64,000 bases of DNA. Source: Hydra vulgaris. Its lineage: Eukaryota > Cnidaria > Hydrozoa > Anthoathecata > Hydridae. Made by a program: the position numbers and the translations under genes. Positions within the stretch are counted from its first letter, which is position 1, and each line of letters starts with the position of its first letter. The stretch is taken from the NCBI RefSeq assembly GCF_038396675.1, contig NC_088931.1, positions 6,826,001-6,890,000 on the forward strand, given 5' to 3'. Under the pieces are notes generated by a model, which ran no database searches, was not told the origin of the DNA, and worked only from the letters and a program-made list of their open reading frames with translations. Shown piece after piece: positions 1 through 15,219 of the stretch.

Positions 1-344
1 TGCTTGCAATGTTAATACTTTAAAACGAGAATTGTTCAATATCTTCGAACAGCTGCATGTTTTTTTCACATCAAGTACGAAAAGATTTAGTTTTTTAAAG
101 GTAAAAACTTGACGACATTGACAATGCAATACAGCTTGTAAACCTGTCTAGAATAAGATGGACCGCACGAGCAAATTCTATACTGATAATTGACAATTAT
201 TGAGTGTGAGTGCAGTGTAGTATAATTATTATTAGTTTTTAAATAGGACAGAAATTGAATTCTTAAAATAAAAAAAATTGGGGAAATCTATGTTAAGCAG
301 TTGGGAAAAATGAGGTCTCTCCCCCCCCCCCCTTGGAATTTTCG

Positions 345-1165
345 CACGCAACGCCACTGAATGAACTAAGCAAGAAACTATCTCAAGCTAACAGTATGCT
401 TTCAAAAATTCGTCATTATGTCAATAAAGTTACACTAAAGAATATTTACTATGCATTATTCTCATCTCATCTTAGATATTGTTGTCAAGTTTGGGGTCAA
501 GTTGGAAACTATCGCATTAACAAGTTGCTATCGTCTCAGCGTCAATCCATTAGAATAATAAACTTTCAACCAATTAAATCAGATACATCGGAGTCCTTCT
601 AAAAACTTTTCATTCCAAAATATCCAGCGCTAATTAAGTATGCTAATCTTCATTTTGTTTTTAACTGCCTAAATAAAAACTTTCCATCTCCTATCACAAA
701 CTTGTTCACAGAAAGTAGACTATTACATTCCTAATCTACTAGAAGTATAGACAATGGAAAACTAAATGTACCATCTTTTAAAACCCAGAAGTATGGTAAA
801 AATTCTATTGTTAATCAGTGCGTCTGTGAATGGAACAGGAGCCTTACATGCATTTTGAGTGAGTCCAAAAAACTATATCCTGAAATACCTTTACTTCATC
901 TTAAACAATAATAATTTTAAAAAATTCTGAAAAACTTTTTATTCTAACTTTTAGACATATTATCGTAACGATTGAAATATTCTTTTAATTTTCTTTTCGT
1001 CGTTACTACAATTATCGTCAGTACTTTTTGTCTATTTTTTTCTTTTTTTTGTTTACGGTCCGTCAGGGTCAATGTATGTCTTTGCCTATTATTACTTATA
1101 TTATGTTTAAAAATTGGTTTCACTCCTTTGATCAGATTTCTGTATGAGTGACACCGTCCTAATAA
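345..1165 (+). mobile_element. LINE family A, 3' fragment (RT C-terminus and 3' UTR)
   Basis: This is the C-terminal part of a non-LTR retrotransposon ORF2, read in one frame from about 345 to the stop at 909-911. In-frame stops lie at 600-602 and near 735. The motif YALFSSHLRYCCQVWG and the closing CEWNRSL segment are typical of the region after the reverse transcriptase palm in CR1/RTE-like LINEs. The catalytic domain is absent, so the copy is 5'-truncated. The 3' UTR ends in a stem-loop whose arms include GTTTCACTC and GAGTGACACC (about 1117-1160). A second copy of this family lies at 12600-13545 with the same terminal hairpin. The C-rich run at 320-332 marks the 5' junction area. Confidence 0.75.
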
Positions 1166-1322
1166 ATTATTAACTTATTATTCTAAATAATTTTATGCTC
1201 ATAACTACCGTTATAATATTAGTAATTATTATTATTTTTTCATTGTAATTATTGTAAACATACTTATTATTACAATTACTATAATTTGTATTATTTTTTA
1301 TTTTTATCTTATATTACTATAA

Positions 1323-1740
1323 TAGGGTAGATTAGAGTAATATGAGCACCTTAAGCAAAAAATGGAAAAGTTTCAAAAATAGTTAAGCTGGATCCAAAAT
1401 TATTTCGAATAAACAATATTTAGGGATCCCATCTCATGATCCACTTATATATTTGGGCACCCGAAATTTTTTCTTAAAAACACAGAGGTTTTAAAAAAGT
1501 TACAAAAATGCTCATATTACTCAGACCACTTGGTAATATGAGCACTTTAAATTAGCTCACAAAAAAACATTAATTTTGTAAAAAAAATACCAACCTGACA
1601 ATTATAACTAATTTTTGGAATATAATGATTCGTTATTAACAAAACTTGTCATTAAAAGATCAAATTTTAAGCCATTAAAAGAAGAAATCTTTAAGTATGC
1701 TCATATTACCAAGGTGCTCATATTACCCTAATCTACCCTA
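1323..1740. mobile_element. MITE with TAGGGTAG terminal inverted repeats
   Basis: This 418-bp element has terminal inverted repeats of about 30 bp with one mismatch, beginning TAGGGTAGATTAGAGTAATA on the left. It is flanked by TA-rich sequence consistent with a TA target. The motif CTCATATTAC recurs inside next to both ends and in the middle (about 1510-1545). It has no coding capacity. Ends starting TAGGG with a TA target fit non-autonomous pogo/Tigger or Tc1/mariner relatives. Two other elements in this window (33713-34641 and 49642-54780) have related TAGGG ends. Confidence 0.8.
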
Positions 1741-1763
1741 TATTATTATTATAACTATTATTA

Positions 1764-1797
<34 letters not shown>

Positions 1798-2160
1798 CGA
1801 AACTATTTTAAAAATGATTTACGGAAAATAAATAGCTTGTTGTTGTTGTTTTTGTTGTTGATGATAGCAAGATTTGAGGCTGATGAGCAAAATAATCTGT
1901 AATCTGTAAAGTGAACTTGAAAAAATGGTTTTATTAAATTGTTGTCTCTGTCAGTTTGTCTGTGAGCTCACAGACAAACTGACAGAGACGACATTGTTAT
2001 TATTATTGTTATTAATATGATAATAATATAATAACAAAATTTAGAAACTAATAATAGTAACACTCCTAAGAATAAAAAACATGGTGGCAGTATTTTTAAA
2101 AGTATCTTTAATTATACAAAATAAAACTTTAAGTTTTCGAGTACTTTTTTAATTTGTCTT
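1740..2160. other. Non-coding stretch with (TTA)n run and 46-bp perfect palindrome
   Basis: It contains a TTA/TTG-rich simple-sequence tract (about 1741-1860) and a perfect 46-bp palindrome at 1944-1989 centred on GAGCTC. I see no gene. Confidence 0.6.
1944..1989. repeat. Perfect 46-bp palindrome
   Basis: Base-by-base pairing around the centre 1966/1967 (GAGCTC) holds for 23 bp on each side. It extends to 1941-1992 with one mismatch. The arm includes GTCTCTGTCAGTTTGTCTGT. There is no spacer, so the DNA or an RNA would form a tight cruciform or hairpin. Confidence 0.95.
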
Positions 2161-2162
2161 GC

Positions 2163-3419
<1,257 letters not shown>

Positions 3420-3420
<1 letters not shown>

Positions 3421-3994
3421 TATTTTGTCTGATGAAATTTCACTTTACTCGAAGCAGACTAAGTAAACTGTCCGTTGGAGTAAGATCGGACAATTTACTC
3501 TGACGGACAGTTTTCTCCGTGACAGACCTAAAAGTTATGATTTTTATAAGCCGTCGTTGTCGTAGCCGTTTTTTATAAAATTTCACTCGCAATGATTTAA
3601 TGATATTAGAATTTTAGAAACAATAAAATAGTAAACTGGCAGGCTGCCTCTCCATACTAAATCAGTCAATGCGTGTACGCTCCATTGCGTCCATCACTAA
3701 ATCAGATGTTGTCTGTGTACTCCACTGCGTTTATCTCTGTGTCAGTCGAAATATGCACACTTACTAACCGTAGCCCTAAATTACTTATTGCTCGGTAAAT
3801 TATTAAAATCGTTGCAAATGGGATATGATTTAGACACAACTTTACGAAAATTATTACGAAAATGTCACGGTTTAAAATCCTTTGTAAATGTTTTGTATAT
3901 ATTTTTTTAAATCTTCCCGATTTAAAAGTTTTTGTATGAATCTTTTTATTATCATACATACACACAGATTTATTTACAAAAGACTTTTTATAAT

Positions 3995-4068
<74 letters not shown>

Positions 4069-5600
4069 GATTTTTATTTGAATGGTTTTATATCAAATTT
4101 GGCAGAAATTAAAATAGATTTGACAGAAATATAAACACTGAAATTTGCCGCAAACAAAACAACACAATCCACGAAAAAAACGTTTTGAAAACAATGCCAA
4201 AATTTGGATTTTTATATTCAGCTTAGAACATTTTAAAGTTTTAGGTTGTATTTGAAAATCCAAGTTTTGGCGTTGTTTGCACTTTTGCGTTTTGCATTTA
4301 AAAGGAAGGGTTTACCCTGAGCTCACACATTACAAAAAGTGTCGTATAATTCGTCAAAAAAATTGTGCTTAGAAGTTGTGGTTGTCGTCAGTGTTATGAT
4401 TTCATCGGACTTGAAAATAAGAAAACGCGGGTAACAGACGCGTAACAGTAATTGAAACTTTGTTTTTAAATCCTTACGCTCGTTTGACAAGGTTCTAACT
4501 GAAATTTTCAATTTTAAAATATCTTTTTTTTTTTATTTAAATAAATCTTTTTTTTTTAAAGCCATATTAAAATTATTTACATTGAAATTTCTTGATGGTT
4601 CATTTATTTTCTTATGTATTACGGAAAAAAAAAGATAAATGACTAATTAAATAATAATATTAATAATTTTAATAAGGCATTTAAAAGATAAAGGAATGGT
4701 GGCTAATTTCCACTAATATATACATCTTTTTTTTTTAAATATGAAACCAAGCAAATGGGCTAGTATTAAAAAAAACTAATTTAAAAGGTTAAGTGAATGA
4801 TATTGCAAGTTGCAATATCATTCAGACAGGGGTTTTGACAATTGTATGGTTTAATAACTGAATCAGGAGATTAGTTGATATTATGAACGGTGGTACATTA
4901 ATAGAATTACGTGGTACAACACAAAATTAGAAGAGTATCGTGTTTTGTTTAAGGAAAGCAAGTTTAAACATTAAAAACAAGTTTAAACACTTATGTTGCA
5001 ATTTGCAACATAAAATGTTTAAACTTGTTTTTAAACGTATTTTTGCAATATATTATTACGTATTTTATATGCAATATATTAGAATTTCATTCCATTGCGT
5101 GTGCAGATTAAATACTTATTCAAAAAAAGAAGAACTATTTAAAATACTCATTTAGAAGAACATTAAGTTCTTCTTCGCAGATAATACTTTTAAACTTCGT
5201 GTTATTTTGACGTAATATGAAGCTGAACAACTAGAAAATATTCCTCAAACTCTTAATAAAATGAGTTTCTTATTATGAAGTAACTTAGTACTAAAAGTTT
5301 CTTAGAATTTTAGGGCTTCTATTACTAGTTTCTTATAAACAAGTTTCTTATACAAAATAAAGCGTATAAAATAACAGTTAGAACATTGTCAAACTTGCAC
5401 GACGAGACGTAGACTTTAGATGGAGGAAATGTAAATATTCCAAAATACGCTTAAGCCTCCAGCTATTTCTACATATTATGATTTAATTTTGATTTATTCA
5501 CAATCAATAAAATTTACAAATTATTGATGAAGTACCAAAATATATACAAAAATATATAGAGAAATTCAACTCAATAATAAAACAGAATAAAGACAATAAT
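3420..5600. other. Non-coding stretch with (TA)n array and short inverted repeats
   Basis: I find no convincing gene. It holds a (TA)n array at about 4002-4064 and a diverged inverted repeat around 4187-4220 / 4252-4280 (arms near CAATGCCAAAATTTGGATTT). A short palindrome lies at 4794-4825 (TGATATTGCA/TGCAATATCA), and an imperfect palindrome at 4976-5033 with arms around GTTTAAACACTTATGTTGCA. Open frames here are short and AT-driven. Confidence 0.5.
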
Positions 5601-5609
5601 AAACAAAAT

Positions 5610-6480
5610 AAAGACAAATTCACTCATGCTGAACCTTTGTTAAAACTCCTTAATGCACTAAACGTCTATAGAATAAACATTTATCAAAACTTATTGTTTA
5701 TGCTGAAATATAAACTCGGGCTTGTCCCATCACATTTCTCAAATGATTTCTTTAAAAGCAATAGAAATAGATATGACACTCGAGAAGTAGGAAACTTTAA
5801 TATACCGTTTAGAAAAACAAAACTATCGCGTTTCACAATTTCATATCGCGGTCCCTATCTCTATAATAAACTGATATCCAGAAATGCCATAATTACAAAA
5901 TTAGATAACCTAAATTGTTTGAAAATCTTACTAAAAAAATTCGTTTTAATTATAAACAATTGTATGAACTTACACTAAACTAATACTGAAACTAGAGCCA
6001 AAATTAACGTTGAAACGAAAATCCCAAAAAAACTTCAATAACAAATATTAATATAAAAAATATATAAATCAAAAATAATTTTATTTATGCCTAATCATAT
6101 ATTTATGTGTACAAAATCTAGCATTTATCAATTATTTATTCTCTTACATTTTATTATATGTGAATCCAATATAAAATGAACTACCATTATATTTTGTGAA
6201 ACTAGAAACATGTAAAAACAGAAATACAAAAAATATTAGGTACTAGTACAAGCGGTTTCTTGATGACAAGATCATCTGGTCTTCTGCAAGTTTCACGCGT
6301 TCTTTTAATATTAATGATACCCTGCAGTTATATTTTTTGTATTCTATAAAGTTGTGAGATTTTATTTTTTCTCTTACCATCATATATTTTATAAACATTG
6401 TAAATTTGTATCAGTTATATAGATAGAATCACGACCTTGTAAAGATAAAAGAACAAAAAAAAAAAAAAAAAAAGAAACTA
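5610..6480 (+). mobile_element. LINE family B, 5'-truncated copy
   Basis: The plus strand is open from 5637 to 5978 and carries LNALNVYRINIYQNLLFML and FTISYRGPYLYNKL, the same C-terminal region as the minus copy at 2739-3083. The 3' UTR contains the family stem-loop at about 6243-6305 (AAGCGG, TCATCTGGTCTTCTGCAAG) and ends in a poly(A) run at 6455-6473. At the place where other copies carry TA arrays this copy has only a short AT-rich tract (about 6045-6110). Confidence 0.8.
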
Positions 6481-6950
6481 AAATAATTTATTGCTTTATT
6501 ATTGAATATATAGATTTCAATATTTGTATAAAATTAACTCCAGTATAATGAATAATATAAAGTTATAAGATTGGTATCTATGTTTGAATGATAAAATATT
6601 TAGGGTTGTCCCGAGGTGGGGGGGCGTATGGGGTGTCTAGCCCCCCCCCTACAAACGTTATTGTCGGCAAATTGAATACTGGAGTCGGCAAAATTGGACT
6701 TATAGTTGGCAATCGGCAAATGTTGGAAAACGGGGACCTTTTTTTTTTTTTGGTTGATAAGTTAGTGGATAAAAATTTTTTTTTTTGGCTTTAATCAGCA
6801 ATGATAAGTTAACATAGGTAATAGAATAATAGGATAAGCTAATATAGAGCCAGGCCACTCTGTGATGAAAATAAAATCTAGCTTTCAAATGCAAATAGTC
6901 TTTAGCTTTCAAATTACAGTTTAAGTTCTATAATAATGTTAGTTCTATAA
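6480..6950. other. Non-coding stretch
   Basis: It contains G- and C-runs at 6610-6650 and repeated TTGGCAA/TCGGCAA words at 6660-6720 that resemble debris of a DNA element. I see no gene. The open frames on both strands here are not supported by any family signature. Confidence 0.4.
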
Positions 6951-7330
6951 TAATGAAGTTCTATAATAATGATAGTTTGAAGTTATTTATATTTGTTGAA
7001 CTTACCGCGTTTTGGGTTAAAGTGTTCCATAGTTTGACCACACGGTTGTTAAAGAAATGATTTCTTTCAGTGCAATTTCGAACAAGTTATTCTTTGAGTT
7101 GTTTGGTGTGTCTGCGAGCTCGAAAACCGTAATTTGATGACGTTGAGTTTCGATTGACGGTGAGGGGCGGCGAAGTTAATTATGTCGGTTTTGCTGTTAA
7201 TTTTCTATTGTTCAATAAAATCTGCTCTTACTCATCGTTCAGTTAGCGTTATCAGCTTTAATCTTAATAGTCGTTGTGTGTAGGGTAAGTGCTTTAAGGT
7301 AAAGCTGTTTTTCGTAGCTCATGTTCACAA
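6950..7330 (-). mobile_element. LINE family C, C-terminal fragment
   Basis: Minus-strand translation across 7000-7330 gives a degenerate tail with SFLNNRVVKLWNTLTQNAV. This is the '...FFNNRVVKLWNTL...' type ending of Jockey/CR1-clade LINE proteins, and it differs from families A and B. Frame continuity is lost towards 7300. No catalytic part is present. Confidence 0.55.
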
Positions 7331-8269
7331 ACCCATGACAAACTCCATCGATCTTGTTAGTGTTGCCCAACAACATAATAATGGAAACGATTTTATAATG
7401 GGATTTTATAATGGGAAACGATTGTCGTGTTGTGTATTTAATAACCTAATTTAGTTTTCTTTTTATTAAACTCATTCATTTGGTAAAGGTAAGTATTTAT
7501 TTTATAAAAAATTCATATGAACTAACGTGAATTTTTTGTGCAATCTTTACAAAAAATGTAATTGTACGAGGCGCATTTATTTCTCATGTCCATGGCACAA
7601 ATGAGAGATATGGTAGTTAAGAACCGATATGCATATTTCTGGTAACAGCTGTCAATAATCTTTTTAGTTGTCATAACATACATCTCTTTATACTAAATTA
7701 CTTTTTTTACTTTTTTATTTATTTCAATTTTTATTTTTTTATTTTTATATTATTTATATTCCTTTTTTTTAAATGTATCGGTAAAATGTATTGATAAGAT
7801 GCATTTTTATTTAATGTTTATTTTTATATTTGATCAACCTTGTTGCTATAAATACCACTTGGTGGTTGCTATAGAAGTTATATTAAAAGTTATGGAGAAT
7901 ACGAAAATGCTTGCGAAAATAAAGTTAAAAAATCTTAAATTTGTTTTATACTACAAGTTTTTAAATGTTTAATTTAGTTGTTTAAGAATGACTTTAAAAC
8001 CCGACAATAATGCATAAATCAAAAATTTTTTAGAAAAGGTAAAAAATTAATTTTGAATCTAAAAATGTTTTTAAAGCTATTTTACAAACAACTCTCGTTA
8101 TTCTTTATTTTCAAAAAATTTTACTGATTAATTAATTGTACAATTTTTAATTAAAAATAAGAATAAATTTGTAATATAAATACAATATAAATATAAGTAA
8201 AAACCTCAAGTAAAACCTCAGTAAAAAATATAGTATAAATATAAGTAAAAACCTCATTAAAGATAAGAA

Positions 8270-8270
<1 letters not shown>
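7330..8270. other. Non-coding AT-rich stretch
   Basis: I see nothing supportable here apart from a local direct repeat (ATGGGATTTTATAATGGGA, about 7395-7420) and repeated 'ATATAAGTAAAAACCTCA' words at about 8195-8255. Confidence 0.4.
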
Positions 8271-9239
<969 letters not shown>

Positions 9240-9240
<1 letters not shown>

Positions 9241-11620
9241 TTTGTTCAAAAAGAGGCTTTGTTGATTATCTTGATTGATTGATTGATTGTTGGGTATCTT
9301 GATTAGAGCCAACCCTAATCAAACCATAACAACCCTTCCTTAAAGTAACTACCCTAAAAATCTTTTTTTCTATTTGTTTGCTTTATATTTTAAAAAAATT
9401 TACAAAAAGATTTTAACCTTTTTTTCAAAACTTTTTGTTGTTTAATAATTGAGTATTTTTTGTTATTTGTTAGGGTTAGTATTTAAGAAACAATTTTTAT
9501 TAGTCAAAAATGATCTGACTTTAGACAACCATTGGTATAAAAAGAAAAACGAAGTTTTTTTTACAATTGGTTTAAATATTTGGTAATGTTGTAGAAAAAT
9601 TAATAGGTTTATATACTTAAGAACCCAACAGTTCTGTAGAATTCGCTAACAAAAGCTTAAAAAGCAAAACATTGATATTTAACTTAGAAGTGGGTGGAAA
9701 ACTCATGGCAAAAAAAATTTAGTAAAGGAACTTGATGAGATGAAAAGGTTGATAATCTAATTTAACGCTTTAAATGAGAAACCTACTTCTATGATTTGGA
9801 TATAGTTATAATCCAAGTAGACGAAGAAAGTGATGACTTTAGTAACACAGTTACTCATTTTGGTTTAGTTTTCAGCAGGTCCTTCATTTAGAGGTTTATG
9901 TAAAATAAACAGCAGCATAAATGATGACAAATTTTGTTTTGTTTTTGCTTTGTTCTTTATTACATTTTAAAACATTTTGTTAATATTTCATAAAACTAAA
10001 ATATAATAATATAAAGTATTACAAGGAAGATTTTTAATACGTAAAAAAAAAAGATCTATTTAACCAGGAATGTTTTACCTTTATTTGAAACCAGCAAGGA
10101 AAATACACATCAACTATAAATTCAATAATTAAACGTAGATTTCGAAGGTTTTTCCTATTAGAAAATGAATTGAAACCGACCATCTTCAAAAACGGTTGGC
10201 TGTAGTGAGCCATCTAGGATGAGAAACGGGACCTAATTCAAGGTTTTTGTTTGCATATTTGCATTAGAGGGACCTCAGCATATTTTATTTTAATTGAAGC
10301 AACTATAAAAAAAAGAGGTTGTTGCAATAGTAATGAAAACTGTAAAGAGATCTGCATGGTTTACATTTAGTAAATACATTATTAAGACTTTTGTGTTCCA
10401 AAGATAAAGACGAATGAAAGTTTAGAGTGCAAAAGGTGCTAGAGATTTGAAAGGAAGAAGACGATAATACTTAGTATGGAGATAATTTAGTAAAAATTTG
10501 CAAAACACATAAATACTAATGCTGATAAATTGACCAGTCTAACTGGATGGAAAGATTAAATATACTAACCACTTTGAACCATTACTCATACGAACCATTG
10601 CTCATGCCGTTCCCAATCCATCGAACGTTGTGTTGTGGTTTCTTTTTTATACAGTTACAGGAGTGTAATAACTTATTTAAAATTTTTTAATGACTAAATT
10701 GTTTTTAATGTTTAAAATAGGTTACAGAGACTTGTGCAAAAACATATTCCCACGAGAAGCGTGAAGGATATAAGAGCATAAGAAAGTAGGGGTTTTATGA
10801 GCACAAACAATGCTAAATATAACTTGGAATATGAAAAAAGTACCTGATTTTTGTAAAAACAAGCTTCACAAAAACTCCTTTTCTGTGTTTATTTTTATTT
10901 CTTTTTGAACCAAATAATCGATTTTCTTAAAATTCAGCATAACAATTATTAAGTTAATCAAAAATTTTAGTAAAATTTGTTTTGAACGGAAAATATTTTT
11001 TGTTGATTATAGTTTCGCCCTGCTAATTAGTCATATTTTACTCATTTTTCCGTTCAAAACAACGCTGACCCACCCAGCAAGACATTATTTTTAAAAATCT
11101 TTTTTGCAGATTTGGAATCCCCATAAAATTCTTCACTGAAAGTAACCCTGTCGTTTTTGAAATTTAAAAAAAAAAAAATCGACACACCCTACTGTTACAA
11201 AAGAATAATAAGATTTAAATAAAAAAAATAAAAAATTTACAAAAAAAAAATGTTTTCAAAAAATTTCTTCAAGATAATATAGACAGATAATATAATTGAG
11301 ATATAGGCTTGCAGATCGTAAATAATAGAAATACAAATCATACAAACCGATCATTTAAAATCCTACATTACAAATCACATAAATAGATAAAAAGAATTTC
11401 AAAAGGTTTTAAAAGTATATTTATATATTGTCGATTTCAAAAACTACTTTTTTTTACTTTCAACTTTTTTCAAAGATATGTAATCCCATGCGAAATCAAA
11501 GTTATTCAAGAAAATTTTACTCCAATGATAAGGTCCATAAAATATACAAAATTGACGATGATTATTTTTCCAAAATAGTTGCACCAAAAAATCATAACTT
11601 TGTAGATCGTATTTATTTTT
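9240..11620. other. Long stretch without a supported gene
   Basis: I see no intact gene. There is a (GATT)n run at about 9270-9290. A small inverted repeat lies at 10976-10994 / 11043-11061, built on TGTTTTGAACGGAAAA. A few short non-AT patches (for example 9800-9860 and 10140-10220) might be relics of an old transposon or exon, but they lack splice or domain evidence. Confidence 0.35.
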
Positions 11621-11639
11621 TATTTTGTTACAAATAAAT

Positions 11640-12230
11640 TACAAAAAAGAGACGGAGATAATTTCGTTTTACATTTGTACATAAAACAAAGAATATTATA
11701 TAGAGGCTTTGAATAATTTCGTTGATCACATGAATTAACTAAACGTGTTATATGTTTCTGATGACAATGAAGAGGGTCTAGTTTACTTTTGTTAGTACTG
11801 CCCCACGCAATATTTGCATAATTGATATGGTAGTGAATAAGTGAACAATACAGTTGCTTTAAAGTACGCATGTTAAAATAACTTTTTGATTTGTGTAATA
11901 TTCCAAGATTTTTTGAAATTTTGTTGCTTAAAGTTTTGAAAAGTTTATTTACTTTGAACTGGAAATTTATTTAAGTTCTAAGTTCATAATTTCAAATAAT
12001 ATAGTTATGTTGCTGTGCGATAAAAAAAGTTTGAGTTATCGGTGAACATTATTGTCCTCGGGCTGGATAAGGTATCTTTAAAAGTATCTAAAAAGAAGAG
12101 GTCCAAGTATAGAATCTTGTGGCAACCAGTAACGTTAGGCAGAGCGCCTGATTTAGTTTTAGCTTTACCAGTGATTTCACTTAAAACTTGCAAAGTATGT
12201 TTTGAATTGTTTTTGTTTTCTTCAAGTTAG
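11640..12230 (-). pseudogene. LINE family B fragment with dead reverse transcriptase
   Basis: Minus-strand frames at 12005-12193 and 11620-11871 give an RT palm piece ending IMFTDNSNFF, followed by INYANIAWGSTNKSKLDPLH. The usual F-A-D-D catalytic box reads F-T-D-N here, so the polymerase would be inactive. Frames change between the two blocks. The downstream block matches the plus-strand copy at about 14500-14640. Confidence 0.75.
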
Positions 12231-12599
12231 TCAATATAGTATTTATTTTTGATTTTCTCTTTGTCATTCGAATTCTCCAGCATAATTTTTGTAAATGGTT
12301 TTACGTTCATATGATTTGGAATTCAGGTACTTAATATATAATTTTTGTTTAATTTTGGACGTTTTTCTTTGTGTATTGGTTATCCATGGGAATGTTATTT
12401 TTTTTAGTTTTAAAAAAACATTAAGTTTAAAAAAAACAACTCTACAGAACACGCGATTCTTTAGTTAACACGTAGTATCACTGAATTGTTTGAAAAATCT
12501 GAGTATATTACATCGTATAAACAGTATATTACATGAGTATATTACATCGTATATACTATTACATCGTATAAACAGTTTACAACGCACTTTCTTAAGAAT

Positions 12600-13545
12600 T
12601 ATGACATTTTCTCTTTCTTACGATCTAATATCGAAAATAGGCTTTCTGAATTAAAAATTCTAAAATTTCAAGATCTTGTAAAGCTTTATAATTGTCTCTT
12701 TGTGATTGATTATCTTCAAAATAAACTACCAAATTCGTTCAATAATTTTTTTATTAAAACAAGTGACACACACAAATATTACACTCGAAATACTGAAAAT
12801 TTTAACTTGCACACTTCCTTTTTCAACACTATCAAATATGGCAAGTTCTCTATTAAACATCAATGTATTTCTCACTGGAACCAAATAATACCATTTATAA
12901 AAAAAAAAGATTTTAACTAAATACCCTTTTATTACTAACATTCTTCTTCTCAATCGAAACCAAATTAAGAAATTTGTATTTGAGTATATATTTAATGAAT
13001 ATTAATCTTATCTTTTATTATTATTGCTTTTTTTATATTACAGTATTTATAAAACTGTTATTACTTTTATTTTATACTGTCTTTTTTAACTCTACTAATA
13101 TTACTATTATCATTAATTTACCTTTGTTTTATAAATCTTATTAATATTATTTATAATGATAGTGATCGTGATATTTATAATGATAGTGATGGTGATTCAA
13201 TTGTAGTAATAGTTTTATAGTTATTGTCCTAATTTTTGTAATTGTTATGTTTATTTTATTAATATCTGTCGTAGTTATAAACTTTACTATAATTATTTTT
13301 ACCATTGTTTTTATCATTAGTTATAATTTTTAGTAAAGTTATCATAATATAGTTACTATTTGTTTTTTTATTCGCATTATTATTAATATTATTATTTTTG
13401 TTATATTATTTTCTTCTTTTTTTTTTTTTTTTTTCTTCTTTATAATTCTTTCTGTGTTTTATTTGTAATTTTTTTTTTTTTTTTAGGTGTCACTCCATAT
13501 ACTAGTTTTTAAATACATGAGTGACACCTAACCTTATTTATGTGA
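12600..13545 (+). mobile_element. LINE family A, 3' fragment
   Basis: The plus strand reads a LINE C-terminus with FQDLVKLYNCLFVIDYLQNK and HQCISHWNQIIPF, ending near 12920. The 3' UTR of about 600 bp is rich in TTA and ends in a stem-loop with arms GGTGTCACTC (about 13487) and GAGTGACACC (about 13519). This is the same terminal hairpin as the copy at 345-1165. Confidence 0.75.
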
Positions 13546-13652
13546 GTTTATAAAATATTATTGTGAATTTTTATATTTTATGGTTAAATATCTTTATATA
13601 ATCTTTTTTCGTCAATATAAAATTATTTTTTTTACAAAACTGTTAACGTAAC

Positions 13653-13707
13653 AAATTGACTGGAGCAAGCAGAAGACGATGGTCTTATCATCTTGCCCCG
13701 TTAATTT
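13653..13707. repeat. Solo family B 3'-end stem-loop
   Basis: GGAGCAAG..GAAGAC..GTCTT..CTTGCCCC folds on itself. Its reverse complement matches the 3' motif of family B LINEs (compare 2245-2300 and 6243-6305). No LINE body of matching orientation follows. Confidence 0.6.
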
Positions 13708-13748
13708 CTATTATGTTTTACAATCAATATCAATTAAATATAAGATAA

Positions 13749-13788
13749 ACACAAATTATAAGATATTTAAATATCTTATAATTTGTGT
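13749..13788. repeat. Perfect 40-bp palindrome
   Basis: The palindrome is centred on TTTAAA at 13766-13771, with 20-bp arms CACAAATTATAAGATATTTA and no spacer. Confidence 0.95.
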
Positions 13789-13824
13789 AAATAAATAGAT
13801 TAAAAAAAAAAGTATACCTTAGGC

Positions 13825-14893
13825 ATCTTCATTGACTTATCCAAAGCCTTTAATATTATAGACCATGAAATTCTTTTTAAAAAACTAAAACATTACGGAA
13901 TCAGTGGAAATGTTCTTAAATGGTTAAAAAGTTATTTAAATAATCGCAAACAACTTGTATCCGTTGGCGCCTCTTCACCAATGAATTTGCTAAAGATTAC
14001 CTGTGGTGTTCCACAAGGATCAATTCTCGAACCTCTTCTTTTTCTCATATATATTAACGATTTTCATAAAGTATCCAGATTAAAGACAATAATGTTTGCC
14101 GATGATACAAACCTATTTTTATCACATAATAAACATCCCTATACTGTTTCAACTTATGAATCTAGAATTAAACAAGATTTCTTATTGGTTTAAATCAAAC
14201 AAATTATCGCTTAACATTAAACAAACTAATTGGATTTTCTTAAATCCAATTTAAAAAAAAAAAAATAATTCCTAACAAAATGCCATCCCTTTTCATTAAT
14301 AATGTCGAAATAAACAGTGTAAATGTTACAAAATTTTTAGGTGTTTATGTTGATGATAACCTTACTTGGAAAGTTCTCGTTAAAAACTTATGCAACGAAA
14401 CTTCAAAATGTATAGGAATTTTATATAAGGTAAAAAGCTTTTTGAATAAGAAAACTCTAACTCAATTATATTTTTTATTCACAGCCATATTAACTTTTAT
14501 TCACCATATTAACTATGCAAATATTGCATGGGCTAGTACCAACAAAAGCAAACTTGAACCTCTTCATCGTCATCAGAAGCATATAGTATGTTTAATAAAT
14601 TTTAGTGAACGTTTTACCCATGCAAAACCTCTATCAAGAAAAATAAATGCACTAAATGTATATCAACTTAATGTTTATAATGTACTAATGTATTTTATTA
14701 AGCAGCCATATTTTCAAACAAATTATATTAAGTTTTGCATTGCTTTTTGCGGACCATTTTTAGGGAACAAAATAGTTTAAAAAAATTTTTCTCAAGTTTT
14801 TATTGAACAATATAACTACAACTCATTTAAACGAAAACTTCAAGAAATAATTTTTACAATTGATGATTTGGTAATATACTATTAATATATGTG

Positions 14894-14925
<32 letters not shown>

Positions 14926-15125
14926 TGTATGTATGTATGTATGTATGTATGTATGTATGTATGTATGTATGTATGTATGTATGTATGTATGTATGTATGT
15001 ATGTATGTATGTATGTATGTATGTATGTATGTATGTATGTATGTATGAATGTATGTATGTATGTATGTATGTATGTATGTATGTATGTATGAATATATAT
15101 CTATATCTATCTATCTATATATATA

Positions 15126-15219
<94 letters not shown>

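Noticed and set aside
10140..10220. Exon-like patch encoding an Arg/Phe-rich peptide
   Set aside because: Short, with no splice context, partner exon or recognisable domain.
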